From Chrysogorgia sp. JL179-B06 (lineage: Eukaryota > Cnidaria > Anthozoa > Scleralcyonacea > Chrysogorgiidae), in the NCBI GenBank assembly GCA_035772405.1, contig JAYKKM010000376.1, positions 784,501 through 848,500 of the forward strand: a stretch of DNA of 64,000 bases, given 5' to 3'. This document shows, piece by piece, positions 20,501 through 27,124 of the stretch (position 1 is its first letter; each line of letters opens with the position of its first letter). Both the position numbers and the translations under genes were made by a program. A model generated the notes under the pieces. The model was not told the DNA's origin. It saw only the letters and a list, made by a program, of their open reading frames with translations, and searched no databases.

Positions 20501-22520
20501 TACAAGAATACGCACGAGTTCCTTCGTATTGTGTCATTTGTAATTATGTCTCTTGCATGAATATTATTGTGAAAATTATTAACTGCTTATTGACCGAGCG
20601 TGAGGTCTGTACAGTGAAATGTCGAACTAAGGTTTTTTAGTCCGATATTTCACTGTACAGACCGAACAAGCGAGGTCAATAAGCTGTTTATTATATGGAC
20701 TCAACGAGAAATTTTCGAGAGCAATTTGGTTGGCTTTCTTGACTTTCGCTTACTTCCGTTCGGAAGCATTTACGCCATTAACTTTACGAACATCCGTGAA
20801 AAATTTGCAGAGCAAATGACTCAATTCTTCGCGAGGTAGAAATTCCAATTTGAGATTTTTCTTGTTTATTATTTCAAGGTAGCGGTAAAAAGTTTTTAAA
20901 TCACTTGTAGTTTTCTTCACAGTATTTACACTCTATTGTGCTTGTATGCAATTTTCGATCTCCTGCTGGCTATTTGTCGAGCCTTCTTGGACTTCTTCTT
21001 TGTCTTTGTCTTCGTCTGGATAATAGAACTCGCTTTCCGAATGCTCACTATCACTCATGATGAGTGAAAATTAGGCTATAGAAATTTTAACCTGATATTT
21101 TGAGGAGTTTGTGCCTTTTGAAGTTCTAGGGCATTATCAATTTTCGTCAAATGCCCTCGCATTTCCCGCGGAGGTCATTACAGCAAAATCCGGGCCACAA
21201 ATTAACTAATGACATTGCGTAATTCAACCGGAAGTAAGCCTGGCCATATAATAAAACTTGGTACTGGTAGAGCAGCAGACAGGAATCCCGAAGGTGCGAG
21301 TTCAAATCCCGCTCGAGTCAACAATATTCCGTCGACTCAGTATAGTGTAGGTTAACACTATGTCGATTAATTATCATGATATTACTTTAATATAGTTCTT
21401 ATTCATTTCAGATTACAGAGGAACTTGAATCAGTTAAGGCTGAAATGGACGAGCGGGGTACCAACATGACAGATTCAGGTTAGAAAATGAAATATTTAGT
21501 ATTTTGAGCACAACTGAGACACACTTTAATTCACTCTACTCTTTCCCATACATTCTTTGTAGGACCCTTGGTTCGTATTAAACAAGCACTAACGCGTCTT
21601 AAATCGGATGTTTCTCAAATGGAATTACGAACAGGAGTGGTAGGTTCTTGCGATGATGTTTACACGTGTTCGTGCTCATTGATTACGAAAACGTCCTTAG
21701 AGAATTCTCCCAAAACGCGCAAGACAATACTCTACTCAACAACAAAACATCAAACCCAACAACGACACGAAACAACGACACACAACACAAACATAAAACA
21801 CAACACACACTGCACAACATATACATACAATATAACTTCAACATATAACGTGCAACATACAACTTCAACTATAACGTGCAACATATAACTTCAACATATA
21901 ACGTGCAACGTACAATCTGCAATATATAACGTGCAACATACAACGTTCAACCCCAACATATAACGTACAACGTGCAACATATATAACGTACACGTGCAAC
22001 ATATAACGTGCAACGTCCAACCTGCGACATATAACGTGCAACATCCAACCTGCAACATATAACGTGCAACGTCCAACCTGCAACATATAACGTGCAACGT
22101 ACAACGTGCAACATATAACGTACGTGCAACATATAACGTACAACTTGCAACCTATATATACGTGCAACATATAACATATAACGTGCAACATACAACGTGC
22201 AACATGTAACGTGTAACGTACAACGTGCAACATATAATGTGTAACATACAACGTGCAACATATGACGTGCAACGTGCAACCTATAACATACAACGTATAA
22301 CGTGTAACGTACATCGCGACACATCGATGTTTTCATACTCCTACACTTGTATGCAATATGTATTCAAAACGCATGAGCTACATTTCTTTCTTTATCTTGT
22401 TCCTTTTTCTAGATTGAGCAATCATTAACGAATGCCAGACTTCGCGACAAGAACACTCTTCAGGAGAATATGCAAGCAACAGTTACGGATTCTCATTTTG
22501 GGGAGTATAAAGTATTTTAG
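2473..22520 (+). CDS. IFT57: IFT57 (HIPPI), 3' part, 12 exons: intraflagellar transport complex B subunit
   Basis: Twelve exons with GT-AG borders join at 2473-2526, 6017-6081, 6429-6519, 10538-10609, 11887-12009, 12232-12303, 12486-12566, 14911-14961, 15055-15117, 21412-21478, 21563-21639 and 22413-22520. They total 924 nt: 307 residues and TAG, with all phases compatible. Recognised from family blocks ADFPPSKLK, VCYVLDHL, EWKLEVERVLP, EKISSREKYVNNQ, ITEELESVKAEM and PLVRIKQALTRLK. The family protein is about 430 residues, so roughly the first 118, including most of the N-terminal calponin-homology-like domain, lie upstream. Visible parts in order are the tail of that domain, an acidic linker, a long coiled coil (from about residue 110 of the visible protein) and the C-terminal pseudo-death-effector region. 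By family knowledge IFT57 is a peripheral IFT-B subunit that pairs with IFT20 in cilia. Introns run from 93 bp to 6.3 kb and are loaded with transposons. No clear AATAAA was found close after the stop. Confidence 0.95.
2569..2660 (+). repeat. Tandem repeat of about 20 bp (TAATGGCAAAATAGTACTG type)
   Basis: About five imperfect units built on aatggcaaaatagtac lie just inside the intron after the first visible IFT57 exon. Confidence 0.75.
3035..3765 (+). pseudogene. Non-LTR retrotransposon RT fragment
   Basis: The clear homology starts about 3040 with LNAKKTKDMWICFGKS, then DTFKLLGVGCQ, YCTKIRPMLEYAAPVWDG, RIQRRSLRIIG and LSERREKLTLREIE, to the stop at 3668. Catalytic residues lie upstream of the truncation. 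It is the same family as 1187-2105, but without a microsatellite tail; the 3'UTR ends at attattaaagc. Confidence 0.85.
3965..4190. repeat. Foldback repeat
   Basis: The inverted ends are aggggctgtttatatgagc near 3956-3974 and gctcatataaacagcccctt near 4163-4182, with partial pairing inwards. It is a short MITE-like hairpin. Confidence 0.7.
4452..5760. mobile_element. TIR element with GTTCACACTAGC ends, host of a nested MITE
   Basis: The left end reads ttaaggcgcgttcacactag; the right end is the complement ctagtgtgaacgttccttt. Part of its left half (4560-4720) reappears inverted at 27660-27840, and a shorter relative lies at 23860-24050. No coding capacity is visible. Confidence 0.7.
5190..5678. 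mobile_element. MITE, CCTCGTACCCAGGGCATT family, copy 1
   Basis: Long inverted ends include CCTCGTACCCAGGGCATTCT at the left and the complement cctgggtacgaggttg at the right, then shared gaaggtcggcgaaaatgg. Same family as 18683-19145 and 58426-58907. Flanks share only GTCCAA, so the target duplication is decayed here. Confidence 0.85.
6017..6081 (+). CDS. IFT57: IFT57 exon (VCYVLDHL block)
   Basis: The exon encodes VCYVLDHLVDETLKV and onward to FAWS, ending in phase 2 so that the next exon completes an arginine codon. The acceptor is tttgtgtag and the donor gtgatg. It begins only 29 bp after the TA target site that ends the large element filling the preceding intron. Confidence 0.93.
6429..6519 (+). 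CDS. IFT57: IFT57 exon (acidic linker, first half)
   Basis: The exon starts with one base completing an arginine codon, then encodes PDIPEDEIEEEAIGDDDAE and TVNKLDEEMI. It is 91 nt (1 + 90) and ends in phase 0 at a consensus gtaagt donor. The composition matches the acidic linker of vertebrate IFT57. Confidence 0.93.
6880..7230. repeat. Foldback MITE-like repeat (GAGGTCTTTACGG family)
   Basis: The gcgacgaaggagcgaggtttg block at 6929-6949 recurs at 7460-7480, and taaacaccgaccaaacgagg recurs as taaagaccaaccaaacgaag near 7511-7530. These mark a dispersed repeat family. The open frame across it looks like chance. Confidence 0.5.
7276..7428. repeat. Foldback MITE, 150 bp
   Basis: Arms cttattaacctcgaccgc to gggaaaatatcagacctcgg pair with ccgaggtctgatattttccc to gcgctcggttaataag. 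Almost the whole segment is one imperfect hairpin. A related hairpin lies at 20590-20690. Confidence 0.85.
7660..8505. repeat. 32-bp palindromic satellite array with 290-bp higher-order repeat
   Basis: About 26 head-to-tail units of 32 bp; each holds a perfect 18-bp palindrome, GCTTATTTATAAATAAGC, then a linker such as attcgcgcaagttt. Variant units recur 290 bp apart: gcgcacg at 7843 and 8133, attcgcgtaa at 7871 and 8161, tcatttataa at 7951 and 8241, aagttttctt at 8041 and 8331. That is eight 32-bp units plus one 34-bp unit (ttagtataaa). It lies in an IFT57 intron. Confidence 0.97.
8506..9530. other. IFT57 intron segment without a recognised feature
   Basis: The first 60 bp are decaying satellite units. 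The rest has no convincing gene or element; gcagctcgctgcaggtactcg and gcagctcgttgcgataactcg (8978-9042) form a short imperfect direct repeat. Confidence 0.5.
9193..9567 (-). other. Open reading frame of 124 codons, antisense in an IFT57 intron, probably not a gene
   Basis: The frame reads MYLLVNAFYLLVGHFLIWNT at its start and ends in HIDIEEEIT. Its first 70 or so bases belong to a dispersed repeat shared with 26060-26170, so at least the start is repeat-derived. No domain is recognised. Confidence 0.2.
9500..9610. repeat. Dispersed repeat shared with 26060-26168
   Basis: The two segments agree over about 100 bp, from attccatataaggaagtg to attgttaacacgtta. At 26060 the sequence is inside a 1-kb TIR element, so this is probably a solo piece of that family. 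Confidence 0.75.
9618..9975. repeat. Tandem duplication with about 213-bp period
   Basis: The block beginning gttcgattatccg occurs at 9618 and 9831. The copies share the tagctttggg and atttctcaag segments with about 80 percent identity by eye. Confidence 0.75.
10285..10385 (+). mobile_element. tRNA-derived SINE, copy 1
   Basis: It has an A-box-like gtagctcaacaggtgagc and a B-box gcgagttcaaatcccgctc with tRNA-like spacing, then a tail ggtgtaggttaatcatgtcg. The same tail follows the copy at 21258. The acceptor stem does not pair properly, so it is not called a tRNA gene. Confidence 0.55.
10425..10530 (+). repeat. Minisatellite, 15 to 16-bp cttcctcattgtctg units
   Basis: Seven pyrimidine-rich units, ending 7 bp before the acceptor of the IFT57 exon at 10538. 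They supply the polypyrimidine tract of that splice site. Confidence 0.9.
10538..10609 (+). CDS. IFT57: IFT57 exon (acidic linker, second half)
   Basis: The exon is 72 nt, phase 0 at both ends, and encodes EENEDEADEDEAYLDLEALK plus NQTS. The acceptor is aattaag and the donor gtatgt. The pyrimidine-rich stretch upstream of the acceptor is a tandem repeat of cttcctcattgtctgt units. Confidence 0.92.
10684..11216. mobile_element. Nonautonomous element with GAAAGTA(A/G)CCGC subterminal repeats, copy 1
   Basis: The inverted ends are taccgcagaatctcgaaagt and the complement gagattctacggta. Both ends carry short arrays of gaaagtagccgcc and gaaagtaaccgcc motifs. The middle (10770-11060) matches 41815-42110 almost base for base. 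No coding capacity. Confidence 0.9.
11475..11700. mobile_element. Pair of opposed tRNA-like SINE relics
   Basis: A perfect B box, ggttcgaaccc, lies at 11539-11549 on the + strand and a second, ggttacacgttcgattcct, on the minus strand at 11613-11631. Shared flanks (gtgagacgct) and a common agctcatatactcagaaaatg centre suggest a head-to-head pair. A related fragment is at 47255-47310. Neither folds into a clear tRNA. Confidence 0.5.
11887..12009 (+). CDS. IFT57: IFT57 exon (EWKLEVERVLP block)
   Basis: The exon is 123 nt (41 codons), phase 0 at both ends. It holds the most conserved IFT57 motif, DAAEWKLEVERVLPMLKVHI, and ends RGDNK before gtaggg. The acceptor is tttatttag. Confidence 0.96.
12232..12303 (+). 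CDS. IFT57: IFT57 exon (DWRNHHEQM block)
   Basis: The exon is 72 nt and encodes DWRNHHEQMQQHSEGIKDT then LSETK. The acceptor is accatattag and the donor gtggga. It opens the coiled-coil half of the protein. Confidence 0.96.
12307..12422 (+). repeat. Minisatellite, about 21-bp TTTGCGTGCTATTTTGTTGGC units
   Basis: Five imperfect units fill most of the 182-bp intron between two IFT57 exons. The open frames over it are artefacts. Confidence 0.85.
12486..12566 (+). CDS. IFT57: IFT57 exon (REKYVNNQ block)
   Basis: The exon is 81 nt and encodes GFLDKLQNEISKTLEKISSR then EKYVNNQ, a heptad-rich coiled coil that is nearly identical across animals. The acceptor is tttccag and the donor gtaagc. Confidence 0.97.
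12600..13335 (-). pseudogene. Non-LTR retrotransposon RT fragment with (AAT)n tail, antisense
   Basis: On the minus strand two frames carry INAKKTEVMTNNIPEHHPL, DFKYL and TEADIKMRKALAWKALN, then SVLLYGCEAWTLSPELEKSL, RMLRTVLGIRWKRH and RRMRVAGHVLS. This is the C-terminal RT part of a second LINE lineage (LLYGCEAWTL type). It ends in TAATAATAAT at 12600-12617, its 3' tail. It is 5' truncated and frameshifted. It sits in the IFT57 intron after 12566. Confidence 0.88.
13477..13580. repeat. Foldback repeat, 104 bp
   Basis: The arm gttaaaacatgagcggccga and following atgtttatgg pair with ccataaacatcgaccgcgaatgttttaac. It is CpG-rich in an AT-rich intron and MITE-like. Confidence 0.85.
13773..14719. 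mobile_element. hAT-type nonautonomous element, 947 bp
   Basis: Ends are CAGGGGCGAAACTAG and its exact complement ctagtttcgcccctg, with a perfect 8-bp target duplication GATGCTGA (13765-13772, 14720-14727). An 8-bp duplication and CAGGGGCG ends fit hAT. An 18-base G run lies near the left end and long C runs near the right. No transposase. Confidence 0.93.
14911..14961 (+). CDS. IFT57: IFT57 microexon (17 codons)
   Basis: The exon is 51 nt and encodes LEQLLLEYRGLQDTLAE, phase 0 at both ends, with acceptor attttattag and donor gtattt. It continues the coiled coil. It begins about 190 bp after the 947-bp hAT element in the preceding intron. Confidence 0.93.
15055..15117 (+). CDS. IFT57: IFT57 exon (TKERYRQSSGGVT block)
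   Basis: The exon is 63 nt and encodes TKERYRQSSGGVTQLTKALA plus Q. The intron before it is only 93 bp, the shortest in the gene; the donor gtaaca opens a 6.3-kb intron. Confidence 0.95.
15753..18058. mobile_element. TTAA-flanked element, 2.3 kb, with tandem repeats inside
   Basis: Inverted ends agtacctatgaaatgaaatt and the complement of atttcatact are each flanked by TTAA (15749-15752, 18059-18062). The subterminal block with gaatggtaatttaga and ctcacgtcgttcttgagata recurs in other TTAA elements here. TTAA fits piggyBac or Kolobok-type elements. An insertion of about 0.9 kb with CCCCC-rich ends (15885-16810) splits the left arm. Confidence 0.8.
16975..17740. repeat. Tandem repeats with three periods (about 55, 178 and 109 bp)
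   Basis: tggtatatgtagattaacga recurs 55 bp apart near 16988. cgctacgcaaaactgctata recurs at 17081, 17259 and 17436 (178 and 177 bp). A third block around cccacagactataagtat recurs about 109 bp apart from 17490. Confidence 0.9.
18178..18645. mobile_element. MITE with AGAGTGAGTGTCAACCG ends
   Basis: aagagtgagtgtcaaccgtc at the left is the complement of cggttgacactcactctt at the right, about 470 bp apart. Flanks are TTGA and TTAA, so a decayed TTAA duplication is possible. Confidence 0.8.
18683..19145. mobile_element. MITE, CCTCGTWCCCAGG family, copy 2, 9-bp target duplication
   Basis: The element is 463 bp with long inverted ends beginning CAACCTCGTTCCCAGGAC and ending ctgggtacgaggttg. The 9-bp target duplication CCTGTTTTC is perfect at 18674-18682 and 19146-19154. 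Nine-base duplications are typical of Mutator-like elements. Confidence 0.93.
19463..20254. mobile_element. TTAA-flanked foldback MITE carrying a hAT MITE
   Basis: TTAA lies on both sides (19459-19462, 20255-20258). The end agtgcaaatgaatcgaaaat pairs with the complement of attttcgattcattggc, which is then split from the terminal act by the insertion at 19936. Without that insertion the element is one 480-bp imperfect palindrome. Confidence 0.88.
19936..20245. mobile_element. hAT-type MITE, 310 bp
   Basis: The ends are CAGGGGCGTCGC and the complement of gcgacgcccctg. The flanking octamers attggcac and actggcac differ at one base. An 18-base C run lies near the right end. It belongs to the same broad group as 13773-14719. 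Confidence 0.88.
20586..20690. repeat. Foldback MITE, about 100 bp
   Basis: gcttattgaccgagcg pairs with the complement at cgaggtcaataagc, and gtctgtacagtgaaat with atttcactgtacagac. Related to the hairpin at 7276. Confidence 0.8.
21258..21370 (+). mobile_element. tRNA-derived SINE, copy 2
   Basis: It carries aatcccgaaggtgcgagttc and aaatcccgctcgagtc, then the tail gtgtaggttaacactatgtc, all shared with the copy at 10285. It lies 40 bp before an IFT57 exon. Confidence 0.55.
21412..21478 (+). CDS. IFT57: IFT57 exon (ITEELESVKAEM block)
   Basis: The exon is 67 nt and encodes ITEELESVKAEMDERGTNM then TDS, ending with one base of a glycine codon. The acceptor is ttcatttcag and the donor gttaga. 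Confidence 0.95.
21563..21639 (+). CDS. IFT57: IFT57 exon (PLVRIKQALTRLK block)
   Basis: The exon is 77 nt. Two bases complete glycine, then it encodes PLVRIKQALTRLKSDVSQME and LRTGV. The acceptor is tttgtag and the donor gtaggt. It belongs to the C-terminal pseudo-death-effector region described for HIPPI. Confidence 0.96.
21700..22325. repeat. AC-rich minisatellite, about 14 to 15-bp CAACATATAACGTG units
   Basis: Degenerate units of caacatataacgtg, caacgtacaacgtg and caacgtccaacctg fill about 620 bp of the last IFT57 intron. The strand bias is extreme (few G on the + strand outside gtgc). Long frames on either strand (ARYMLHV type) are artefacts. Confidence 0.93.
22413..22520 (+). CDS. IFT57: IFT57 terminal exon
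   Basis: The exon is 108 nt and encodes IEQSLTNARLRDKNTLQENM, then QATVTDSHFGEYKVF and TAG at 22518-22520. The acceptor is cctttttctag. The C-terminus is similar in length to other IFT57 proteins. Confidence 0.95.
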   Translation: MEQSLTNARLRDKNTLQENMQATVTDSHFGEYKVF

Positions 22521-22805
22521 GCATCGCAATTTAGTTATCTTTGAAGGTTCTACCGTAATGATTGGACTTGGAGATTATTTATTTTGGGTAATTGAAGGAA
22601 AGCGTTTATAATACATAGGTTGCTGAGACGGAGCACTTATTAGAAAGACGGAGCACTTGTTAGAAATATTATGTTATTTGCCGGTTGAGAGATATAGAAA
22701 GATAGATATATAGAAAGATATCAGGACGAAGGCTGCAATTCAGAATACATTCATCTGTTGTACTTTTCCCTGAAATTTCAAAGGCTTGTTGTAAGATGTG
22801 TTTTC
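22521..22805 (+). other. IFT57 3'UTR and downstream flank
   Basis: The sequence after the stop shows no clear AATAAA within 200 bp. It holds a short gacggagcacttrttagaaa direct repeat near 22629-22665 and GATA-type units near 22690. Confidence 0.4.
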
Positions 22806-23069
22806 TTCAGACTTACCGTTGACCAGGTGTTACAGTCTTGAGAGATGTATCTTGATAACAAGTTACGGTAAGTTACCCTGGGTGCCAGAGGTTCTTCTGC
22901 GCTCGTAGGGATAATGGGGGCACGCGAGGATGCGAGGCGCCGTAAGCCCCGCCCCATTTTTACCGCCTCGCATCCTCGCGTGCCCCCATTATCCCTACGA
23001 GCGCAGAAGAACCTTTGGCAAGGTAACTTACCGTAACTTGTTATCAAGATACATCTCTCAAGACTGTAA

Positions 23070-23661
23070 AGCCTTAAACACACTAGGCAGTCGGCCCGCG
23101 TATGCGCGCCGGTCGCGCGACTAAATGAAACACACTGTAGCGGCAGGCTGTAGCGACTTAACGCGCGACCAAACCAAAATGGCGGCGATTCCGCAAGCAC
23201 GGCTTGTGACAATTGTTGCGATTATGAGCGAATTAGAAGAAATCGAGCGGGAGAAAAAACAGAAGAAAATAACCAAGCGATGGTGGGTTCGTCAGATCAA
23301 CAGACGAAGGTTAGACCAGCGAGGCGATGAAGAACAATTTTATGTTTACTTCCGAATGAGCCCTCGAATATTCGATGAGTTGGTGTGCCTAGTTGGGCGA
23401 TCGTTTGCGGAGAAAAGACACTCAACTAAGGCAGTTTCTATACGACTGAATCAAAGCCTCCTCAAAGCACGCCATTTTGTGATGCTCGTCACGAACGCGT
23501 GTATGGAAATTGGAAACTAGTACATTATCAGACTGAAGCGACCAAGGTCAAAAGTTCAACATGTCAAACTACCAACGCGACTGACGCGACTAACTTAGTA
23601 ACCTCTCGAAGTGGTCGCCGTGGTCGCGCGACCAACGCGACTGCCCAGTGTGTTTCAGGCT
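23070..23661 (+). mobile_element. PIF/Harbinger element, internally deleted, 592 bp
   Basis: Ends AGCCTTAAACACACTAGGCA and the complement of gcccagtgtgtttcaggct are flanked by the 3-bp duplication TAA (23067-23069, 23662-23664), as expected for PIF/Harbinger. Inner ends are rich in GTCGCGCGAC-type motifs. The other arm of the host foldback shows the uninterrupted target. Confidence 0.93.
23125..23520 (+). pseudogene. Harbinger transposase N-terminal fragment (131 codons)
   Basis: The frame contains KKITKRWWVRQINRRRLDQR, then FYVYFRMSPRIFDELVCLVG, the RWW...R and FRMSP..FDEL signatures of PIF/Harbinger transposase N-termini. The DDE catalytic domain is absent: after about residue 105 the frame runs into unrelated sequence and the right terminal repeat. 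The first 20 residues come from the terminal repeat. Not expected to be active. Confidence 0.88.
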
Positions 23662-23854
23662 TAACACCTGGTCAACTTAAGCCTCAATAAGGAGAGCTAG
23701 TTGGAATAGGAGGCACTTTATTGAAAGATACTATTTGAAGTGGGCCGTTTATTAGGTTAAGCAAAACACCGAGAGGCGCGTATTCTGAAGGACACGTTAA
23801 GTCGAATCATTACGATATGGAATGGAGAGTAACAGATCAACCGAAATCAAGACC

Positions 23855-24050
23855 TAAGCTACGTTCACATCAGCGACCAGACTGGATTTGGACTACACTG
23901 GTACTGGACTAACTGGTTGCCGTTCACGCGAGTCCAAACCCAGTACTTTCTCAGAACACCTCGGACAAATGGACTCAAAACCAGACTAAATCCAGTCCGA
24001 TTCCGTTCACACCATTGGACTCGCAATCCAAATGCAGACGCACATCAAAA
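23855..24050. mobile_element. Short TIR element rich in TCCAGTCC motifs
   Basis: acgttcacatcagcgaccag and ccagactggatttgga are mirrored by aatccagtccgattccgttc and related motifs. The TGGATTTGG theme and GTTCAC ends link it to the element at 4452. Confidence 0.5.
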
Positions 24051-24298
24051 TAAAATAGATGAGTTGAACATATTCACGATATCACGAGTTACATATTGTT
24101 TTTCCACATATGCTACGTTATATTAATAGACACTGCACTGTCCACGAAACAATGGCTTCAAGTCGAGGTTGATAATGAGATCATAATGTATTCACTGTTA
24201 TCTTTCATATCCAACCTCGATTTCAAGTAGTTGTTCATGGCCATTGAAGTTAATAGAATTAAAAGTAATTCTCGTACAAAAGCTTCTATTTATGAAAT

Positions 24299-24890
24299 AT
24301 TAATATTACTTTGTATAGAACGTTTACTTTATATACCTCATTTTTATAGAACGTAATATTACTTTATATAGAACGTAATATTTAACAATTAGACAACGAG
24401 CCCGCGTTTTCTATGAGCAGATAGTCAACGAGGCGGAGCCGAGTTGACTATCGCTCATAGAAAACAAGGGCGAGTTGTCTAATTGTTTTAGTATAAATTT
24501 ACAACTTTCTAACCCAAGAAATAACTTTTATTTCGCATTTTTCATGGAAAAAAAGTAAATATTCTTTCGAAATCAGGCGACTTTTTCCCCAGAGGTTTAT
24601 ATCAGCGGATAGTAACTCCTGCGATAGCCAATCAAAATTGAGGATTTGTGATATAAACTTGTCAATTTATACTAATACTTTATATAGAACGTAATATTAC
24701 TTTATATAGAACGTAATATTACTTCATATAGAACGTAATATTACTTTATATAGAACGTTTACTTTATATACCGCATTATATAGAACGTAATATTACTTTA
24801 TATAGAACGTTTACTTTATATACCGCATTATATAGAACGTAATATTACTTTATATAGAACGTAATATTACTTCATATAGAACGCTTTCTA
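24299..24890. repeat. 22-bp tandem array (TATATAGAACGTAATATTACT) interrupted by a hairpin element
   Basis: Units of tatagaacgtaatattactt run at 24299-24385 and 24670-24885. A related 45-bp unit includes agaacgtttactttatatac. The gap is filled by the foldback at 24388-24500 plus unassigned sequence. Confidence 0.9.
24388..24500. mobile_element. Foldback MITE, ACAATTAGACAAC family
   Basis: acaattagacaacgagcccg pairs with cgggcgagttgtctaattgt at the other end (one mismatch), and ttttctatgagcagatagtc with gactatcgctcatagaaaa. Same family as the centre of the palindrome at 42720-43268. Confidence 0.85.
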
Positions 24891-25019
24891 ACTGTTTGTA
24901 GACGATTGTTAAAGGGTATATACGAAGTGAAAATTATTTGAAAGAACTTTTGAAATTATAAAGATTGGCCTTTACAGCTTTCTCGTATCTCACTTCGCTC
25001 CTTTGTTTGCTGTGTAAAT

Positions 25020-25740
25020 AACACCACTGCATATACGTCACACTGTATATTGGTATTTATACAATAACCTGTTTACTATGCTCATTCTCATTGGTTGTTA
25101 GCCATGATCTATTAGAGGACAGGTGTACGGATTACGTCAGATCCACCTCAGCTGACGTGTCTGCCGACTGCTTTTATCTTTTTCCATGCCCCAGAAATCG
25201 CCAAAGAACTAATAAGCTTTTTGAATGGTTTGTTTCAATTTTTATTGTATAAAACAAATACCCCTGATGAAACACGATAAACGAGTTGTTTATATGGCTT
25301 CTCAATCGAACACGGATTTAATTGGATGTTTACTTAAAACGCATTTTAGAACAAACCCTCGTGGGACTGAACTCACGAGCGTGTGTAAAATTTATTCAGA
25401 AAATTAACAGACTCTGTTCAGTTGAGGATGAGCGAAGACGGAGGCAGGTCGTTTCGTTCTCCAAAAAATGAATTATTAATTAAGATCTCAGCAATTAGAT
25501 CAAAACCGGGTTTGATCTAATAACTGTGGTGGTATATGATTTTTATGTGTTTTACTCGAGTATCCAGCCTCAGTCATGTGATAAAATAAAGTGATTTAAT
25601 TGGCTAATTGGCTCATGAATTATTAATGAGTTTGAGAACTTAAGGTCCCTACTGTTACCCTCGGGACGGGACAAGTCATTAAGTGTTTAATGACTTATGT
25701 GGCAATAGTAAACAGTTTTTGTTTGTAATGAGGTAAAGAG
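25020..25740. other. Intergenic sequence without a recognised feature
   Basis: Nothing convincing on either strand. An open frame of 60 codons at 25225 has no recognisable motif. Confidence 0.5.
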
Positions 25741-25741
25741 T

Positions 25742-26742
25742 AAGACATGGTGTAACGCCACTCTGGTTATTCGGATCAAGTTACCTATTTCTTCCCGAAA
25801 AGCAAAACAAAAGAGGCAGTATAATTATATGAGGGGTGACCACATAAGGTCGGTATCTCCCGGAAGTTAAAACAGTGTAAAGTATAAAATTATATGGGGT
25901 CACCAATCAATATGGGAACATGCCCGAATGTAAGCAGTAGCAATTTATATGGGACACCACACAAAGTATTGCTACTGCTTATATTCGGGGAGATTTCCAT
26001 ATTGAGTGGTGCCACGAAGTTAAAACAGTATATAAAATTATATGGGGCATATCTACTTCTAGTACGTATTCCATATAAGGAAGTGTCCTACGAGCAAATA
26101 CAAGGCATTGACGAGCAAATACATGGCACTCGTACCAGCCCACTGGATGTCGGATTGTTAACACGTTACTGAGCGCATGCGTCTTAAGCCCGCTTTCCAT
26201 ATGATCGCAGCGATTGCAACGATCGTCGACTCGTTGCGATCCTTGCGATCGTTGCATTCATATAGAAATCGGGCTTCGATCGCAACGATCGCAGAGATAG
26301 AAATTTTTCTATCTCAACGATCGCAATTATCGCAGAACTCTTTATTTCTGCGATCGTTGCGATCCTTGCGATCATATGGAAACCGGGTTTAACAGTCAAT
26401 TTCTAATCCCACATGCTTAGTCTGTCTCACTATTCTACTAATCTAGCTCCCCAAATAGGGGAGTGGATGTTCTGGGGGGGTTAGGGTTAGAACCTTTGTT
26501 GTTTTGGGATCGATTACAATCCAATTAAGTAGGAGGCTGGTGCGAGGGTGCAACGTGTCAGCTATTTGCGCGTTATTTGCGCCTCCTTATAAGGAATACG
26601 TACTAGATACCCCTATCCTTCGGGGAGATGCGCACTTTGTGTGGTCACCCCTCATATAATTCTACTGCTTATTTTGTTTTACTTTTGGGGTATAATTTGA
26701 TCTGAATTTATCTCTAATCAGAGTAGCGTTACACCATGTCTT
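25742..26742. mobile_element. TIR element, 1 kb, with nested TTAA MITE
   Basis: aagacatggtgtaacgccac at the left pairs with the complement of gtagcgttacaccatgtctt at the right; a second shared block is ttatatgaggggtgaccaca. An inner hairpin at 25910-26020 (agcagtagcaat and attgctactgct) is also present. Confidence 0.8.
26188..26388. mobile_element. TTAA-flanked foldback MITE rich in GCGATCGTTGC
   Basis: TTAA lies at 26184-26187 and 26389-26392. gctttccatatgatcgcag pairs with the complement of cttgcgatcatatggaaac. The inside is built of GCGATC and GTTGC motifs on both strands. Confidence 0.9.
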
Positions 26743-26794
26743 GGAATGTTGTTTATCTTTGAGATTATTCGATTAAATTACTCGAAACTTTGCC

Positions 26795-27010
26795 TGTTTA
26801 CTATCATGGTCAAAGGAATACATAGTCTGGAAACGCGGCAAACTTCAAAGAGGCTAGCAATCGAACTGCGATTCATGTTGAGGGGCCTGAAGGCTGAAGG
26901 TGCACAAATCCTTTGTTTTAGGTTTATTAATATTTAAACAACATTAAACTGAAACATTTCTATTAGATAACGGCTTCATTTGTACAGAAAACACAATGTG
27001 TTCAGTAACC
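26795..27010 (+). pseudogene. Degraded LINE 3' end
   Basis: catagtctggaaacgcggca, tcctttgttttaggtttatt and aatatttaaacaac match the LINE at 28310-28430 with many changes. The frame is lost. Confidence 0.7.
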
Positions 27011-27124
27011 GTGAAAGTGGACAAACTGAACAAAAACATAGAACAATGATTTTTGCCAGCTTCTTCCAGACCATGTATTCCCATTGACTGTGATGCCGGG
27101 GTACATACGCGCACATGCACGGCA

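Larger units (their letters stand above)
22806..23680. mobile_element. Foldback element with Harbinger insertion in its right arm
   Basis: The left arm (22806-22940) from gttgaccaggtgttacagtc to cacgcgaggatgcgaggc is matched by the inverted right arm from gcctcgcatcctcgcgtg to catctctcaagactgtaa (23069), then cacctggtcaac after 23664. The centre gccccgcccnatttttaccg recurs in a shorter relative at 32540-32640. Confidence 0.92.

Noticed and set aside
21865..22336. Long minus-strand frames of about 130-150 codons rich in C, Y, V and H
   Set aside because: They are translations of the AC-rich tandem array and lack any domain or start context.
23125..23520. A host gene related to HARBI1
   Set aside because: The frame lies wholly between Harbinger terminal repeats with a TAA duplication and lacks the DDE domain.
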